64,000 nt of DNA from Paraoerskovia marina DSM 21750 (lineage in GTDB: Bacteria; Actinomycetota; Actinomycetes; Actinomycetales; Cellulomonadaceae): positions 102,602 to 166,601 of the forward strand of contig NZ_KL370783.1 in assembly GCF_000701465.1 (NCBI RefSeq), in the 5' to 3' direction. Positions 8,960 through 18,203 of this stretch are shown in pieces. Made by a program: the position numbers and the translations under genes. Position 1 is the stretch's first letter. The number at the start of each line of letters is the position of its first letter. A model generated the notes under the pieces. That model ran no database searches. It was not told the DNA's origin and was given only the letters and a program-made list of their open reading frames with translations.

Positions 8960-9294
8960 TGAACGACTCCGCCCGTGCCCGGCTCCTGGAACTGCGCGCG
9001 ACGACGCTGCTCCGGGGCGAGCGCCTGCGCGGCGACGTCCACGGCATGGTGGAGGCGTCGCGGACCTCGAACGCCGACGACGAGCACGACCCTGAGGGTT
9101 CGACGATCGCGTTCGAGCGGGCGCAGACCGCAGCGCTGGCCTCGCAGGCAGACACGGATCTCGCCGAGATCGACGCGGCGATCGCCCGGCTCGACGACGG
9201 CACCTACGGCATCTGCGAGGCGTGCGGGCGGGAGATCGCGCCCGCGCGGCTCGAGGCCCGTCCCACGGCGCGCAGCTGCATCGCCTGCGCCTGA
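8959..9294 (+). CDS. TraR/DksA-type zinc-finger protein
   Basis: A 111-residue protein with an N-terminal helical region and a four-cysteine zinc finger (Cys86, Cys89, Cys107, Cys110). The IDAAIARLDDGTYGICEACG segment is typical of the TraR/DksA C4 family, which acts on RNA polymerase through its secondary channel in better-known members. Its ATG overlaps the sdaA stop by one base (TGATG), so it is probably co-translated. The acidic tip residues needed by classical DksA are not obvious, so its action on polymerase is uncertain. Confidence 0.8.
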   Translation: MNDSARARLLELRATTLLRGERLRGDVHGMVEASRTSNADDEHDPEGSTIAFERAQTAALASQADTDLAEIDAAIARLDDGTYGICEACGREIAPARLEARPTARSCIACA

Positions 9295-9297
9295 GCC

Positions 9298-10377
9298 TCA
9301 GCCCGGTGGCGCCGGACGGAGGTAGGCGGCCAGCTTCACGGCGAGCCCTCGCCCGTCCGGGGCGGAGACGACCTCGGCATGGGTCTGACGCAGGGCGGTC
9401 GGGGTGCCGTGCGCCAGGAGCTGCTGCCCGGGGGTGAGCTCGCGGATCGCGATCCCTGCGACGTGATCCGGGTACAGCCGGGCCGCGCGGGCGTAGATCT
9501 CGGGGTCGTGCTGCCCGTCGTCGCCGATCAGGAGCCAGCGGACGTCGGGGAACTCCTGCACCAGGCGGTCGAGCTCGGCGTTCTTGTGCTCGGGGCCGCT
9601 GCGGAACCAGCCCGTGTTGGTCGGGCCCCAGTCCGTGAGGAGCAGCGGTCCGGCCGGGAAGCCGTGCGTCTGGAGGAACCGACGCAGCGTGGCCGCGGTG
9701 TTCCACGCGCCGGTCGAGAGGTAGACGAACGGGGCGTCGGGGTGGGCGGCCTGGATCCCGCGGTAGAGGCCGGCCATGCCGGGCACGGTGTGCCGGGCGC
9801 TCGGGTGGCGGGCGAAGGTGTTCCAGGCTGCCACGAGGGGTCGCGGCAGGGCGGTGACGAGCACGGTGTCGTCGATGTCGCTGACGACGCCGAGCCGTTC
9901 GCCGGGGGCCACGACGACGACGTCGCCCGTGACGCACTCTCCGGTCGCCACCCGGTAGGTGACCTCGTGCCGACCGGGCTCGAGGTCGGCGTCGACGGTG
10001 GCGTGCAGGTAGCCGCCACGGTCGGCGTGCAGGGCGACGGACCGCCCGGCGATCTGCACGTCGACGCGCTCCCCCGGCGCCGGGGCGGAGAAGAAGCTGC
10101 GGTACCCGCGGCGCTCGCCCGCGGGCCTGCCGTCCTCGCGGCGCGGCCGGGTGAGCAGCACCCGGGCCATGACGCGGACCGAGCCCGGCTGCGACGTCGT
10201 GCCCGCCGAGCCGTACCCGGTGTACGGCAGGACGGCCGGCCGCCAGTCCCGTGAGCGGAGCAGGCGCGACAGCACGCGGTGATAGCGGTCCTCGAGCCGG
10301 GCGCCGAGGTGCGGGCGGCGGGACGTCGACGGCGAGTGGTCCGCGAGGTGGGTGGCGTCAGGTCGGTGGCTGGGCAC
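9298..10377 (-). CDS. App1-domain phosphatase (DUF2183)
   Basis: A protein of about 359 residues with the App1 catalytic domain. The HAD-like motif VVSDIDDTVL lies at about 160-169, and a second conserved block (LIGDDGQHDPEIYARAA) lies near 290. Yeast App1 is a phosphatidate phosphatase; bacterial members are assumed to dephosphorylate lipids or related substrates. I took GTG at 10377 because an upstream ATG would overlap the neighbouring gene deeply; GTG at 10395 is an alternative, and no strong ribosome site marks either. It meets the zinc-finger gene tail to tail with only three bases between. Confidence 0.78.
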   Translation of the reverse strand: MPSHRPDATHLADHSPSTSRRPHLGARLEDRYHRVLSRLLRSRDWRPAVLPYTGYGSAGTTSQPGSVRVMARVLLTRPRREDGRPAGERRGYRSFFSAPAPGERVDVQIAGRSVALHADRGGYLHATVDADLEPGRHEVTYRVATGECVTGDVVVVAPGERLGVVSDIDDTVLVTALPRPLVAAWNTFARHPSARHTVPGMAGLYRGIQAAHPDAPFVYLSTGAWNTAATLRRFLQTHGFPAGPLLLTDWGPTNTGWFRSGPEHKNAELDRLVQEFPDVRWLLIGDDGQHDPEIYARAARLYPDHVAGIAIRELTPGQQLLAHGTPTALRQTHAEVVSAPDGRGLAVKLAAYLRPAPPG

Positions 10378-10424
10378 GGGGCCACGGTGCCACACGCTGG
10401 CGACGTTCGCCGTCGTGCGGACGG

Positions 10425-11057
10425 TCAGCCCTCGACGAGGCGCCCGAGGGCGTGCAGGCGTGCCTTCCAGAACTCCTTCAGGGCGGGCACGTCGTCCGGG
10501 TCCTCGATGCGCGTGTGCTGGACGGCGGCCCGCACCTTGCCGCTCGGAGTCCCGTCGGCGCGGTCCGGGGCGTCGCTCAGCCCGAGGATCACGCGGCCCC
10601 GTCCGTCTCCGCCGCCGACGGCGGTCGTCGGCCATCGCCAGCGCACGGAACTGGGTGCCGTCGCCCCCACCACCTCGATCTCGACAGGGTCGTCACCCCG
10701 GGCGAGCTTCCCGAGGGCGGCGTCGAGCCACAGGGCGCGCGCGACGTCGTCGGACGCGAACGCGAAGACCTCCGCGCGGCTCGCGGCGATGGTCCGCGAG
10801 GCGTTCACCTCGTACGTGCCGTCCGCGCGCTGCCCGGGGCGACGCAGACCGCGCGCCTGCTCGTAGGCGACCGTGACCGACTGCGCCCACCACCCGTCGA
10901 CGTCGTGCGACTCGACGAGGAGCGCCGCGATGGCCGGGTGCCGCATCTCCCGCGCACCGGCGGCGTCGAGGATCTCGAACCACTGCGCGCGACGGCGACC
11001 CGTGGCGGCCAGGACGGCGTCGTCGCCGGTGGTCTGCTCGATCGGACGTGCGTTCAT
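10425..11057 (-). CDS. DUF4287 plus SRPBCC (AHSA1-like) protein
   Basis: A 210-residue soluble protein with two parts. Residues about 8-70 match the DUF4287 pattern (TGRRRAQWFEILDAAG, HDVDGWWAQSVTVAYEQARG). The rest (from about 85, NASRTIAASRAEVFAFASDD) looks like an SRPBCC/START-like cavity fold, as in AHSA1 proteins, which often bind hydrophobic ligands. Function is unknown. It lies upstream of and in the same direction as the App1 gene, 47 bases away, and may share its transcript. Confidence 0.75.
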   Translation of the reverse strand: MNARPIEQTTGDDAVLAATGRRRAQWFEILDAAGAREMRHPAIAALLVESHDVDGWWAQSVTVAYEQARGLRRPGQRADGTYEVNASRTIAASRAEVFAFASDDVARALWLDAALGKLARGDDPVEIEVVGATAPSSVRWRWPTTAVGGGDGRGRVILGLSDAPDRADGTPSGKVRAAVQHTRIEDPDDVPALKEFWKARLHALGRLVEG

Positions 11058-11103
11058 CCCGTCAGGCTACGAGCCTCTGGCCCACCGCACCCGAGATAGC
11101 CGA

Positions 11104-11141
11104 AGGGCGGGGCGGGCCGGAGATCCGGCCTGCCCCGCCCT
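11104..11141. terminator. terminator hairpin after the amidohydrolase
   Basis: An 18-bp stem with one mismatch (11104-11121 with 11124-11141) and a two-base loop, directly downstream of the minus-strand amidohydrolase stop at 11151. Confidence 0.75.
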
Positions 11142-11150
11142 CGGGTTGGA

Positions 11151-12761
11151 TCAGGCCTCGAAGACCGTGCGACCGTCCTTGATGGTGCGCACGACCGCGA
11201 TGTCCTTGATCGCGTCCGCGTCCGCCTCGATCGGGTTGGCGTCGAGGACGGCGAAGTCGGCCTTCTTGCCGACCTCGATCGACCCACGCACGGCCTCCTC
11301 GCGGTACTCGTACGCGGCGTTGATCGTCAGCGCCTGCAGCGCCTCGAGCGGCGTGATGCGCTGCGCCTCGCCGATGACGGTCCCGCCCGTGGAGCGGCGC
11401 ACGACGGCGGTCCACATCAGCTGGAGCGGGTTCATCGGGGTGACCGGGAAGTCTGAGTGGTTGGTCGGGTGCAGACCCTTATCGATCGCCGACCGCATCG
11501 GGGAGATCCCGAAGGCCCGTTCCTCGCCGAAGTTCTTCACGTGCGTGTCGCCGAAGATCCAGGTGTGGATGGTGAACATCGACGGCTCGAAGTCCTCGGC
11601 GACGTAGTCGTCGAGCTGGTCGAGACGCATCACCTGCGAGTGGATCGGCACGGTGCGGCCCGGGGCCTCGGCCCCCGCCTCCACCGCCGCGCGGTGGGCC
11701 GTGAGGAGCTGGTCGACCGAGGCGTCGCCGTTGCAGTGCGCGAAGACCTGGACGCCGTTGCGGTACGCGAGCTCGACGAGGGAGTTGGTCTCGTCCTGGT
11801 CGATGACGGCGATGCCGTGCCAGTGGGTCTCTCCGCTGGGGCCGCCGGTGACGTACTCCTCGGTGACGTTCGCCGTCCGGCCCTGCGGCGAGCCGTCGAG
11901 GATCAGCTTGGTGCCGTGGACCGAGTGCCCGCCGACCTCCGTGCCGATGATCTTCGCGTCGATCGCCTTCTGCAGGTCCGGGAAGAACACGAGGGACTTC
12001 ACGTCGATCGGCAGCGGGTTGGCTGTCGCGCTCTCGCGGACCAGGTTCACGGCGCTCATGTCTGCGGCACCGTCCTGCGCGACTGTGTAGCCCCAGCGGG
12101 CGTACTCGGCGGCCATGGCCCGGAGTTCCTCCTCGCCGGCCGGCGGGAGCTGGAACATCAGCGGGAAGAACGCCTGCTCCCAGATCTCGCCCGACGGGTC
12201 CTGCGAGCCCTCGGTGCGGATGATCGTGCCGCCGTCGGGGTCGGGCGTCTCGGCGGTGTACTCGAGGAGCTCGAGGACCTTGCCGTTGACGACCGCGCCG
12301 TGGTTCGAGATGTGGATGAGCGCGACCCGGTACTCGGAGAACTCCTCGTCGATGATCGCCGCGGTGATCTTGCCGCCGTCGTCCATCTCGTCCGGGTAGT
12401 AGCCCCACCCGAGGATCCAGTCGCCCGGCTGGGCGTTGTTGCGGTCACGTGCCTCGCCGAGCTTGCGCAGGATGTCCTGCACCGTGCGGGTGTCGCCGAC
12501 GGGCGGCGTGTGCAGGGCGGCGTGCTTGATGTAGGGGGCACCGGCCGTGATGTGGCTGTGCGGGTCGATGAAGCCTGGGACGACGGTCTTGCCGGCGAGG
12601 TCCAGGACCTCGGTGCTCTCGTCGGCCAACGCGCGGATCTCGTCGGTGGCCCCGACGGCGGCGATCTTCCCGTCGGCGACGGCGACGGCCTCGGCCGTGC
12701 TCCCGGCGTCGTCGACCGTGACCACGGATGCGTTGATGAGAATGAGTTCTGGTGCGCCCAT
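11151..12761 (-). CDS. amidohydrolase of the YtcJ type (amidohydrolase family 3)
   Basis: A metal-dependent hydrolase of about 536 residues. It has the opening LILINASVVTVDD strand, the metal-binding GFIDPHSH motif at about residues 62-69, HCNGD and NHSDFPVTPMNP in the later half, and the closing GKKADFAVLDANP beta sandwich. Substrates of YtcJ-like enzymes are mostly unknown (amide or N-formyl compounds). I chose the ATG at 12761, which has a GAGG site and leaves the usual N-terminus; an in-frame ATG at 12800 would add a 13-residue leader. It is not clearly part of an operon. Confidence 0.85.
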   Translation of the reverse strand: MGAPELILINASVVTVDDAGSTAEAVAVADGKIAAVGATDEIRALADESTEVLDLAGKTVVPGFIDPHSHITAGAPYIKHAALHTPPVGDTRTVQDILRKLGEARDRNNAQPGDWILGWGYYPDEMDDGGKITAAIIDEEFSEYRVALIHISNHGAVVNGKVLELLEYTAETPDPDGGTIIRTEGSQDPSGEIWEQAFFPLMFQLPPAGEEELRAMAAEYARWGYTVAQDGAADMSAVNLVRESATANPLPIDVKSLVFFPDLQKAIDAKIIGTEVGGHSVHGTKLILDGSPQGRTANVTEEYVTGGPSGETHWHGIAVIDQDETNSLVELAYRNGVQVFAHCNGDASVDQLLTAHRAAVEAGAEAPGRTVPIHSQVMRLDQLDDYVAEDFEPSMFTIHTWIFGDTHVKNFGEERAFGISPMRSAIDKGLHPTNHSDFPVTPMNPLQLMWTAVVRRSTGGTVIGEAQRITPLEALQALTINAAYEYREEAVRGSIEVGKKADFAVLDANPIEADADAIKDIAVVRTIKDGRTVFEA

Positions 12762-12929
12762 GCTGTGCCTCACAAGGTTAGGAGTAGTCGAAGCGGCCAT
12801 CGCCCCGTGAGGGAGATCACCGACCACCTTCGAGGCTAGATCCGGACGGTCGTGCGCGCCTGGCGAACGACCGACTCCGACAATGCTCCTACGCTCCCAA
12901 CACAATTCCTCTGCTTTACTCGCAGATGG

Positions 12930-13574
12930 TCAAGCAGAACGCTCCTGACCGCTCATGGCACCGATCGATGTCATGACCTCGTCCGTGAGTTCTCTCCGCG
13001 CCTGCGCCGGACGGGTGCCGACCGGCAGCTGCTTGGTCGGGCCGATGGGCTTGCCGAACGAGACCTGAACCCGATGGATCCGTGGCAGTCGCTTGCCCGG
13101 GGGCTGCACCTTGTCGGTCCCCGTGACGGCGACCGGGATGATCGGGGCGTGGCCCGCCAGGGCCAACCACGCGACGCCGGTGTGCCCCTTGTGGAGCTTG
13201 CCGTCGCGCGAGCGTGTGCCCTCGGGGTAGATCCCGAAGGCGCCACCACGGTTGAGGACGTCGAGCGCGTCCTGCAGGGACCGCTGCCCCGCCCGCGGGT
13301 CGTCGCGCTGGACCGGGATGTGCCCGAGCGTGGTGAAGAACCAGCGGGAGATCCGCCCCTTGACCCCCGTGCCCTCGAAGTACTCCGCCTTGGCGAGGAA
13401 CGTGACGTGCCGCGGCGCGACGATCGGGATGATCAGCGAGTCGATGAACGACAGGTGGTTGCTGGCGAGGATGACGGGCCCGCTGCGCGGGATGTTGCCG
13501 CGCCCGGTGACCTCTGGACGGAGAAACACGTACGCAAGCAGCGACAGGATCAGCTTGAGGACGCGATAGGTCAT
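12930..13574 (-). CDS. plsC: 1-acyl-sn-glycerol-3-phosphate acyltransferase family
   Basis: A 214-residue membrane-associated acyltransferase that would transfer an acyl chain to lysophosphatidate, giving phosphatidate. The catalytic HX4D box is His40-Asp45 in SNHLSFIDS, and the glycerol-phosphate-binding motif YPEGTRS lies at 116-122. A short hydrophobic N-terminal segment (residues 6-18) fits membrane attachment. Length is usual. Several PlsC paralogs are common in actinobacteria, so the preferred substrate remains open. Confidence 0.87.
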   Translation of the reverse strand: MTYRVLKLILSLLAYVFLRPEVTGRGNIPRSGPVILASNHLSFIDSLIIPIVAPRHVTFLAKAEYFEGTGVKGRISRWFFTTLGHIPVQRDDPRAGQRSLQDALDVLNRGGAFGIYPEGTRSRDGKLHKGHTGVAWLALAGHAPIIPVAVTGTDKVQPPGKRLPRIHRVQVSFGKPIGPTKQLPVGTRPAQARRELTDEVMTSIGAMSGQERSA

Positions 13575-13632
13575 TCAACTATTGTGCACCGGATCTTCAC
13601 ACTCGCCGCACCCCGCGTGCGCGGACCGGCCC

Positions 13633-14517
13633 TCACCCCTTCAACCCGGAGCGCGACACCCCCTCGATGATGTACCGCTGGAGGAAGACGAACAGAACGA
13701 GCACGGGAACACTGGCAACGACGGCGCCGGCCATGAGGATGTCGTACCGGACGGCGTTCGCCGACTGCAGCGTCGACAGCCCGGCCGGCAGCGTCTGTAC
13801 CTCTGGGCTGAACAAAACGTAGACAGGCCACAAGAAGTCGTTCCAGTTCGTCAGGAGCGCAAGCAGAGCAAGGGTGGCGAGCGCAGGCCGCGAGAGGGGA
13901 AGGACCACGCGCCAGAAGATCTGGAACGCATTCGCTCCATCGAGACGGGCGGCCTCTTCCAGCTCGAGCGGGATCCCGAGGAAGAACTGGCGAAGGAAGA
14001 ATACGCCGAAGGCAGAAGCGGCCGTCGGGACGATCACGGCGACCAACGTATTGAGCCACCCGAGCTCGTTGACGATGAGGAAGTTCGGGATCACGAGAAT
14101 GACAGGCGGCACGAACAACGTGGCGATAATCGCGCCGAAGACGACGTTTCGCCCGCGGAACGTCATTCGTGCAAGTGCATAGCCTGCCAGCGCCGCGGTC
14201 CCCACGACGAGCGCTGCGTTGGAGACGGCGGCAACCATGCTGTTGGCGAACCAGCGAAGGACCGGCGTGCCAGCCGTGGTCAGGATTGCTCGGTAGCCCT
14301 CGAGGGTGAATGGATCGGGAATCCATGACGGAGGGAATCCCGCGGCGTCCCCCCTCGTCTTGAAAGATGTCAGCACCATGAAGACAAGCGGGCTGACGAA
14401 GACGAGCGCGAGAACGATCAGCCCGGCGTAGCGCACCACATGACGCGCAGTGAGTGGACGTTTGCGGGGCACGAGGCCGATCCGCTCCTCGCCTTCAACC
14501 TCTGGCATCGTATTCAT
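13633..14517 (-). CDS. carbohydrate ABC transporter permease (MalG-like), locus A
   Basis: A 294-residue inner-membrane protein with six predicted helices. The EAA loop that contacts the ATPase is visible as EEAARLDGANAFQIFWRVVLP. It belongs with the next two genes as the inner half of a sugar importer. The ATG at 14517 overlaps the stop of the partner permease by four bases (ATGA). No ATPase gene is nearby, so a shared MsiK-type ATPase encoded elsewhere is likely, as is known for actinobacterial sugar importers. Confidence 0.9.
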   Translation of the reverse strand: MNTMPEVEGEERIGLVPRKRPLTARHVVRYAGLIVLALVFVSPLVFMVLTSFKTRGDAAGFPPSWIPDPFTLEGYRAILTTAGTPVLRWFANSMVAAVSNAALVVGTAALAGYALARMTFRGRNVVFGAIIATLFVPPVILVIPNFLIVNELGWLNTLVAVIVPTAASAFGVFFLRQFFLGIPLELEEAARLDGANAFQIFWRVVLPLSRPALATLALLALLTNWNDFLWPVYVLFSPEVQTLPAGLSTLQSANAVRYDILMAGAVVASVPVLVLFVFLQRYIIEGVSRSGLKG

Positions 14518-15488
14518 GATTGCTTCCTCTCGCGGAACAGCCAGAACACGACGACGCTCAAGACCATGAGGAATGCTGTGAGCACGTAGCTCATCGCAGC
14601 GGCCGTTCCCATCTGGTACTGGCGCAGTCCTGTTTCGGAGATCTGATAGATCGCCGTACGCGTTGCCCGGCCTGGCCCACCCTGTGTCATCAGGTACGAC
14701 TGCCCAAACATATTGGCGGACGCGATGATCGTGATCATGGTGATGAAAGCCAGCACGGGTCTGAGCCCGGGCAGAGTGACGTGCACGAACTGGTTCCAGG
14801 CGCTCGCCCCATCTACTCGTGCGGCCTCGTAGAGCTCCTTGGGAATGTCCTGGAGCGCTGCGAGGTAGATGACAGAGTTGTAACCGAGCGTCCACCAGAC
14901 CGTGACGCCGACGAGCGACACCCAGGCGGCAGGCAAGGAGGTCAGCCACGCCGTGTCGTCCGGGAGCCCCAGCAGCCCGAGGTAGTAGTTCACCAGCCCG
15001 ATGTTGTTGTCGAGCAGGTACCGCCACAGGACAGCAACCACGGCGACACCGAGGACGTACGGTGCGAAGTACACGGCTCGGAAGAGATTGCGCCCCGGAA
15101 ACTTTTTGTTCATCACGAGCGCGACGAGCAGGGGGAGCGTCAACAGGAGCGGAACGCTTGCCACGGTAAATATTCCGGTCGCACCCATCGAGGTCCAGAA
15201 TGACTCGAAGTACACCGAGCCACTGTCAAAGAGGTCTCGGTAGTTGTCGAGTCCGACAAACGGCTTTCCGGGCAGTGTGAAGTCCCACCGATGAAGCGAG
15301 ATGTACAGACCGTAGACCACCGGGCTCACGACAAACGCGATGAACAAGACAAGATACGGCGCGAGGAACAACCAGGGAGTCAAGCGGCCGTGGGGTGCAG
15401 TCCCCCTCCTCGACGCCCCACCACGGTGTGAGCTCCGATGAGCTTTGTCGGGACGAGCAGTCGCCGACGGTGCCACGCGTGTGGACAT
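14514..15488 (-). CDS. carbohydrate ABC transporter permease (MalF-like), locus A
   Basis: A 324-residue inner-membrane permease with a long basic cytoplasmic N-terminus (residues 1-38), six predicted helices and the EAA loop YEAARVDGASAWNQFVHVTLP. It pairs with the MalG-like permease. The ATG at 15488 follows GGAGG, which overlaps the end of the binding-protein gene; the gap is four bases, so the three genes form one transcript. Confidence 0.9.
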   Translation of the reverse strand: MSTRVAPSATARPDKAHRSSHRGGASRRGTAPHGRLTPWLFLAPYLVLFIAFVVSPVVYGLYISLHRWDFTLPGKPFVGLDNYRDLFDSGSVYFESFWTSMGATGIFTVASVPLLLTLPLLVALVMNKKFPGRNLFRAVYFAPYVLGVAVVAVLWRYLLDNNIGLVNYYLGLLGLPDDTAWLTSLPAAWVSLVGVTVWWTLGYNSVIYLAALQDIPKELYEAARVDGASAWNQFVHVTLPGLRPVLAFITMITIIASANMFGQSYLMTQGGPGRATRTAIYQISETGLRQYQMGTAAAMSYVLTAFLMVLSVVVFWLFRERKQS

Positions 15489-15492
15489 CGAC

Positions 15493-16836
15493 CTAGCCTC
15501 CGAAGGTCTCGAGATTCTGTTCCATGAGTTCGGTCGCCTTGCCTGCCTCGTCTGCAAGTGCCGCCTGCGGGTCTTCGTCACCGAGGATCGCGCCGGCGAC
15601 AGCCGGTTCAAGGGTCTCGGCCTGCACGCCACCGAGGCCAGGTACAGCCGGGAGGAAGCGCATCTCGTCGATCCGATCAGCAATAGCCTGTTGAGGCAGG
15701 CCGTCGAGCGCACCGCCTTCACGGACCGACGTCCGCGCCGGGATCATTCCCGACCCTGCCCACTCGTCCGAGTGCTCGCTCATCCATGCGATAAAGACCT
15801 GCGATGCCGCAAAGCGGTCTTCGTCGGCAGACGCCTGGGTGGTGATGAAGAAGTTGTGCGAGTTCGCCCAGACCGCAGGCGCGTCGCCAATCGTCGGGAT
15901 GGGTGCCATCTCCCACGACAGATCGGTGGCCTTCAGATCGTTGATCTGCCAGATCCCATCCCAGGTGATCGAGGTTTCGCCGTTCTTAAAGGCAACGTAC
16001 TGAGAGTCGATCGCCACGTCTGACGGGCTGTAGCCCGCGTCGACGATCCCGCGCTGCCACTCCAGCGCCTCGACGCCCGCCTCGTCGTCGTACGTCGCGG
16101 CGCTCCCGTCGGCTGCGTACGGCTCTCCGCCGTTCTGCCAGTCGAGGGACAGGAACTCGAGGTGCGCCGGCCACAGAGAAGGCATCCAGAACGGCTGCTC
16201 AAACCCAGCGGCCTGCAACTTGTCGAGCGCGTCCATGAAAGACGACTTGTCGGTCGGGGGCTCGTCGATCCCTGCGGCCTCGAAGTGCTCGGCGTTGTAG
16301 TACATGGCCAGCGAGTGGACATCGAGCGGAATCCCGTAGCGCTTTCCCTGGTAGATCCCGGCATCCCAGAGCTCGGCAGTGAAGTCGTCTGCGGTGAGAC
16401 CGATCCCGTCTGCCAAGCCATCGACCGGAGCGATCACGCTCCGGGCTGCGTTCGTCGCGAGCTGATCGAGATGCATCGCTCCGACGTCCGGACCCTCGCC
16501 AGCCTGAACCGCAGCTGGCAGCTTGGCATAGAAGTCGGACCAGTCGACGGCGTTGGAGACGACGTCGATGTTCTCGTGCTCGGCGTTGAACTCCTCCACC
16601 ATCTGGTTCATGAACGGCCCGTCACCGCCGGTGAACCCGGTCCAGTACGAGAGCTCGACGGCCGGACCGTCGTACTCGCCGTCGAACGAGGATTCCGATG
16701 CCGCTCCTCCGCCCGCCAGCTCTTCGGCGCTCGTCCCGCCGCTGCACGCGGTGAGGGCGAGCGCGCCAATACCGAGGATCGCAGCCGCGAACGTTCCGCG
16801 GCCACGTCGATTCTGCCTGCGCGAGGTCGTACTCAT
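15493..16836 (-). CDS. sugar-binding lipoprotein of an ABC importer, locus A
   Basis: A 447-residue extracellular solute-binding protein (family 1). The signal peptide ends in a lipobox with Cys31 (ALALTAC), so the mature protein is lipid-anchored outside the membrane. It is first in the locus A operon and reads away from the LacI regulator, with operators in between. Given the GH2 enzyme nearby, the ligand is probably a beta-linked oligosaccharide, but the exact sugar cannot be read from the sequence. Confidence 0.9.
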   Translation of the reverse strand: MSTTSRRQNRRGRGTFAAAILGIGALALTACSGGTSAEELAGGGAASESSFDGEYDGPAVELSYWTGFTGGDGPFMNQMVEEFNAEHENIDVVSNAVDWSDFYAKLPAAVQAGEGPDVGAMHLDQLATNAARSVIAPVDGLADGIGLTADDFTAELWDAGIYQGKRYGIPLDVHSLAMYYNAEHFEAAGIDEPPTDKSSFMDALDKLQAAGFEQPFWMPSLWPAHLEFLSLDWQNGGEPYAADGSAATYDDEAGVEALEWQRGIVDAGYSPSDVAIDSQYVAFKNGETSITWDGIWQINDLKATDLSWEMAPIPTIGDAPAVWANSHNFFITTQASADEDRFAASQVFIAWMSEHSDEWAGSGMIPARTSVREGGALDGLPQQAIADRIDEMRFLPAVPGLGGVQAETLEPAVAGAILGDEDPQAALADEAGKATELMEQNLETFGG

Positions 16837-16895
16837 CGTTGAGCTCCTTCTGACGTCGTCGTCGGTGATGAATGTCGGTTCCGCCGAGATCCCCC

Positions 16896-16967
16896 GACGG
16901 TAAACCTTGTACCGGACTTTCTACAGCATGGATACAAGGTTGTACAGAGGTGACGGTAAACCTTGTA
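16896..16967. promoter_or_regulatory. three LacI-type operator copies between locus A importer and its regulator
   Basis: AACCTTGTA occurs at 16903-16911 and 16959-16967, and its exact reverse complement TACAAGGTT at 16933-16941. The two direct copies are part of a longer identical stretch of 16 bases (GACGGTAAACCTTGTA at 16896-16911 and 16952-16967). They lie 60-110 bases before the start of each divergent gene and are the likely binding sites of the LacI protein at 17077. Confidence 0.7.
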
Positions 16968-17076
16968 ATCGGCGAGGGTTCTCGCCTACGCTCTGCATGG
17001 AGCACCGCGGCCCAACCGGCCGCGGCCCGTCCCCGGCGACGCCGGGCGGCGCCGGGGCCACAGGAAGGCGAGTTCG

Positions 17077-18198
17077 ATGCGACGAGTCCGGCTGCAGGAC
17101 ATCGCGGAGCGGTCAGGCGTGTCGATCAAGACCGTCTCGAACGTCGTCAACGGCAAGGCTTCCGTGACCGACTCGACACGCACACGGGTGCAGGCTGTCA
17201 TCGACGATCTCGGGTACCGACCGAACGTCGCTGCGCAGCACCTTCGTCGTGGACGAAGCGGAATGATCGCTCTCGCGTTTCCGGAACTGACAGAGCCGTA
17301 CTTCGCCGAACTCGCGTCTCATCTCGTCCGCGCGGCGAAGAAGCGCGGCCTGAGTGCGATCGTCAGCCAGACCGACGGACTCGCGGAGACCGAACGCGCC
17401 GTGGCGGACGGTACCGACATGCCGCTTGTAGACGGACTCATCCTCAGCCCGCTAGCCCTTGGTGCGGCAGACCTGGCAGAGCGAACCGACAAGGGCCCGC
17501 TCGTCCTGCTCGGCGAGACCGTCCGTGACGAGTCACCCTATCCTCGCGTCGCGATCGACAACCACCAGGCCGCGGTCGAGGCGACTCTCCACCTGGCAGG
17601 TCTTGGCCGACGACGGATTGCGGCGATCGGCGCCCGGGCGACCGCGCCCCGCGCGACGGCTGTTCTCAGGCTGGAGGGGTACCGGGCGGGCCTTGCTGCC
17701 GCTGGCCTTTCCTACGATTCCGATCTTGTCGGCTATGTCCCCGGGTTCCATCGGTGTGACGGCGAGCAGGCAATGTTCGATCTCCTGCAGCGCGACCCGC
17801 GGCCAGATGCTGTCTTCTGCTTCAACGACTCCCTGGCCCTCGGAGCGCTACGCGCCCTGCGCGAATCTGGGTTGTCGGTGCCCGACGACGTGGCGATTAT
17901 CGGGATCGACGACATCGAGGAGGGCCGCTTCAGCGCACCCGCGCTCAGTACGATCGCGCCCGACAAGAGTGCCATCGCGGACGCCGCAATCTCCCTCCTC
18001 CTTGATAGGGCGGACGACCCGAATTCCGCGCCCCGAGAGGTCACCGTCGGATTCGAGCTCGTCGCGCGCGGCAGTACGAGTTGCCCGTCACCCGCGCCGA
18101 CACCTCTACCGGTGACCACCCGCCCGTCCAACCGGGAGTTCGACGACGACTCTCCCGACACTGCGGGCCTCGGCCTGCCCAAGAGCCCGGAGGCCTGA
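17077..18198 (+). CDS. LacI-family transcriptional regulator, locus A
   Basis: A 373-residue repressor. The N-terminal helix-turn-helix (RLQDIAERSGVSIKTVSNVV, residues 5-24) and hinge are followed by a periplasmic-binding-protein-like effector domain (about 62-335). Length exceeds the common 330-345 because of a 35-residue acidic, proline-rich tail that reads into the start region of the GH2 gene. It is divergent from the sugar importer, five bases before GH2, and probably represses both transcription units until a sugar binds. Start ATG has an AGGAAGG site. Confidence 0.9.
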   Translation: MRRVRLQDIAERSGVSIKTVSNVVNGKASVTDSTRTRVQAVIDDLGYRPNVAAQHLRRGRSGMIALAFPELTEPYFAELASHLVRAAKKRGLSAIVSQTDGLAETERAVADGTDMPLVDGLILSPLALGAADLAERTDKGPLVLLGETVRDESPYPRVAIDNHQAAVEATLHLAGLGRRRIAAIGARATAPRATAVLRLEGYRAGLAAAGLSYDSDLVGYVPGFHRCDGEQAMFDLLQRDPRPDAVFCFNDSLALGALRALRESGLSVPDDVAIIGIDDIEEGRFSAPALSTIAPDKSAIADAAISLLLDRADDPNSAPREVTVGFELVARGSTSCPSPAPTPLPVTTRPSNREFDDDSPDTAGLGLPKSPEA

Positions 18199-18203
18199 TT
18201 CCC

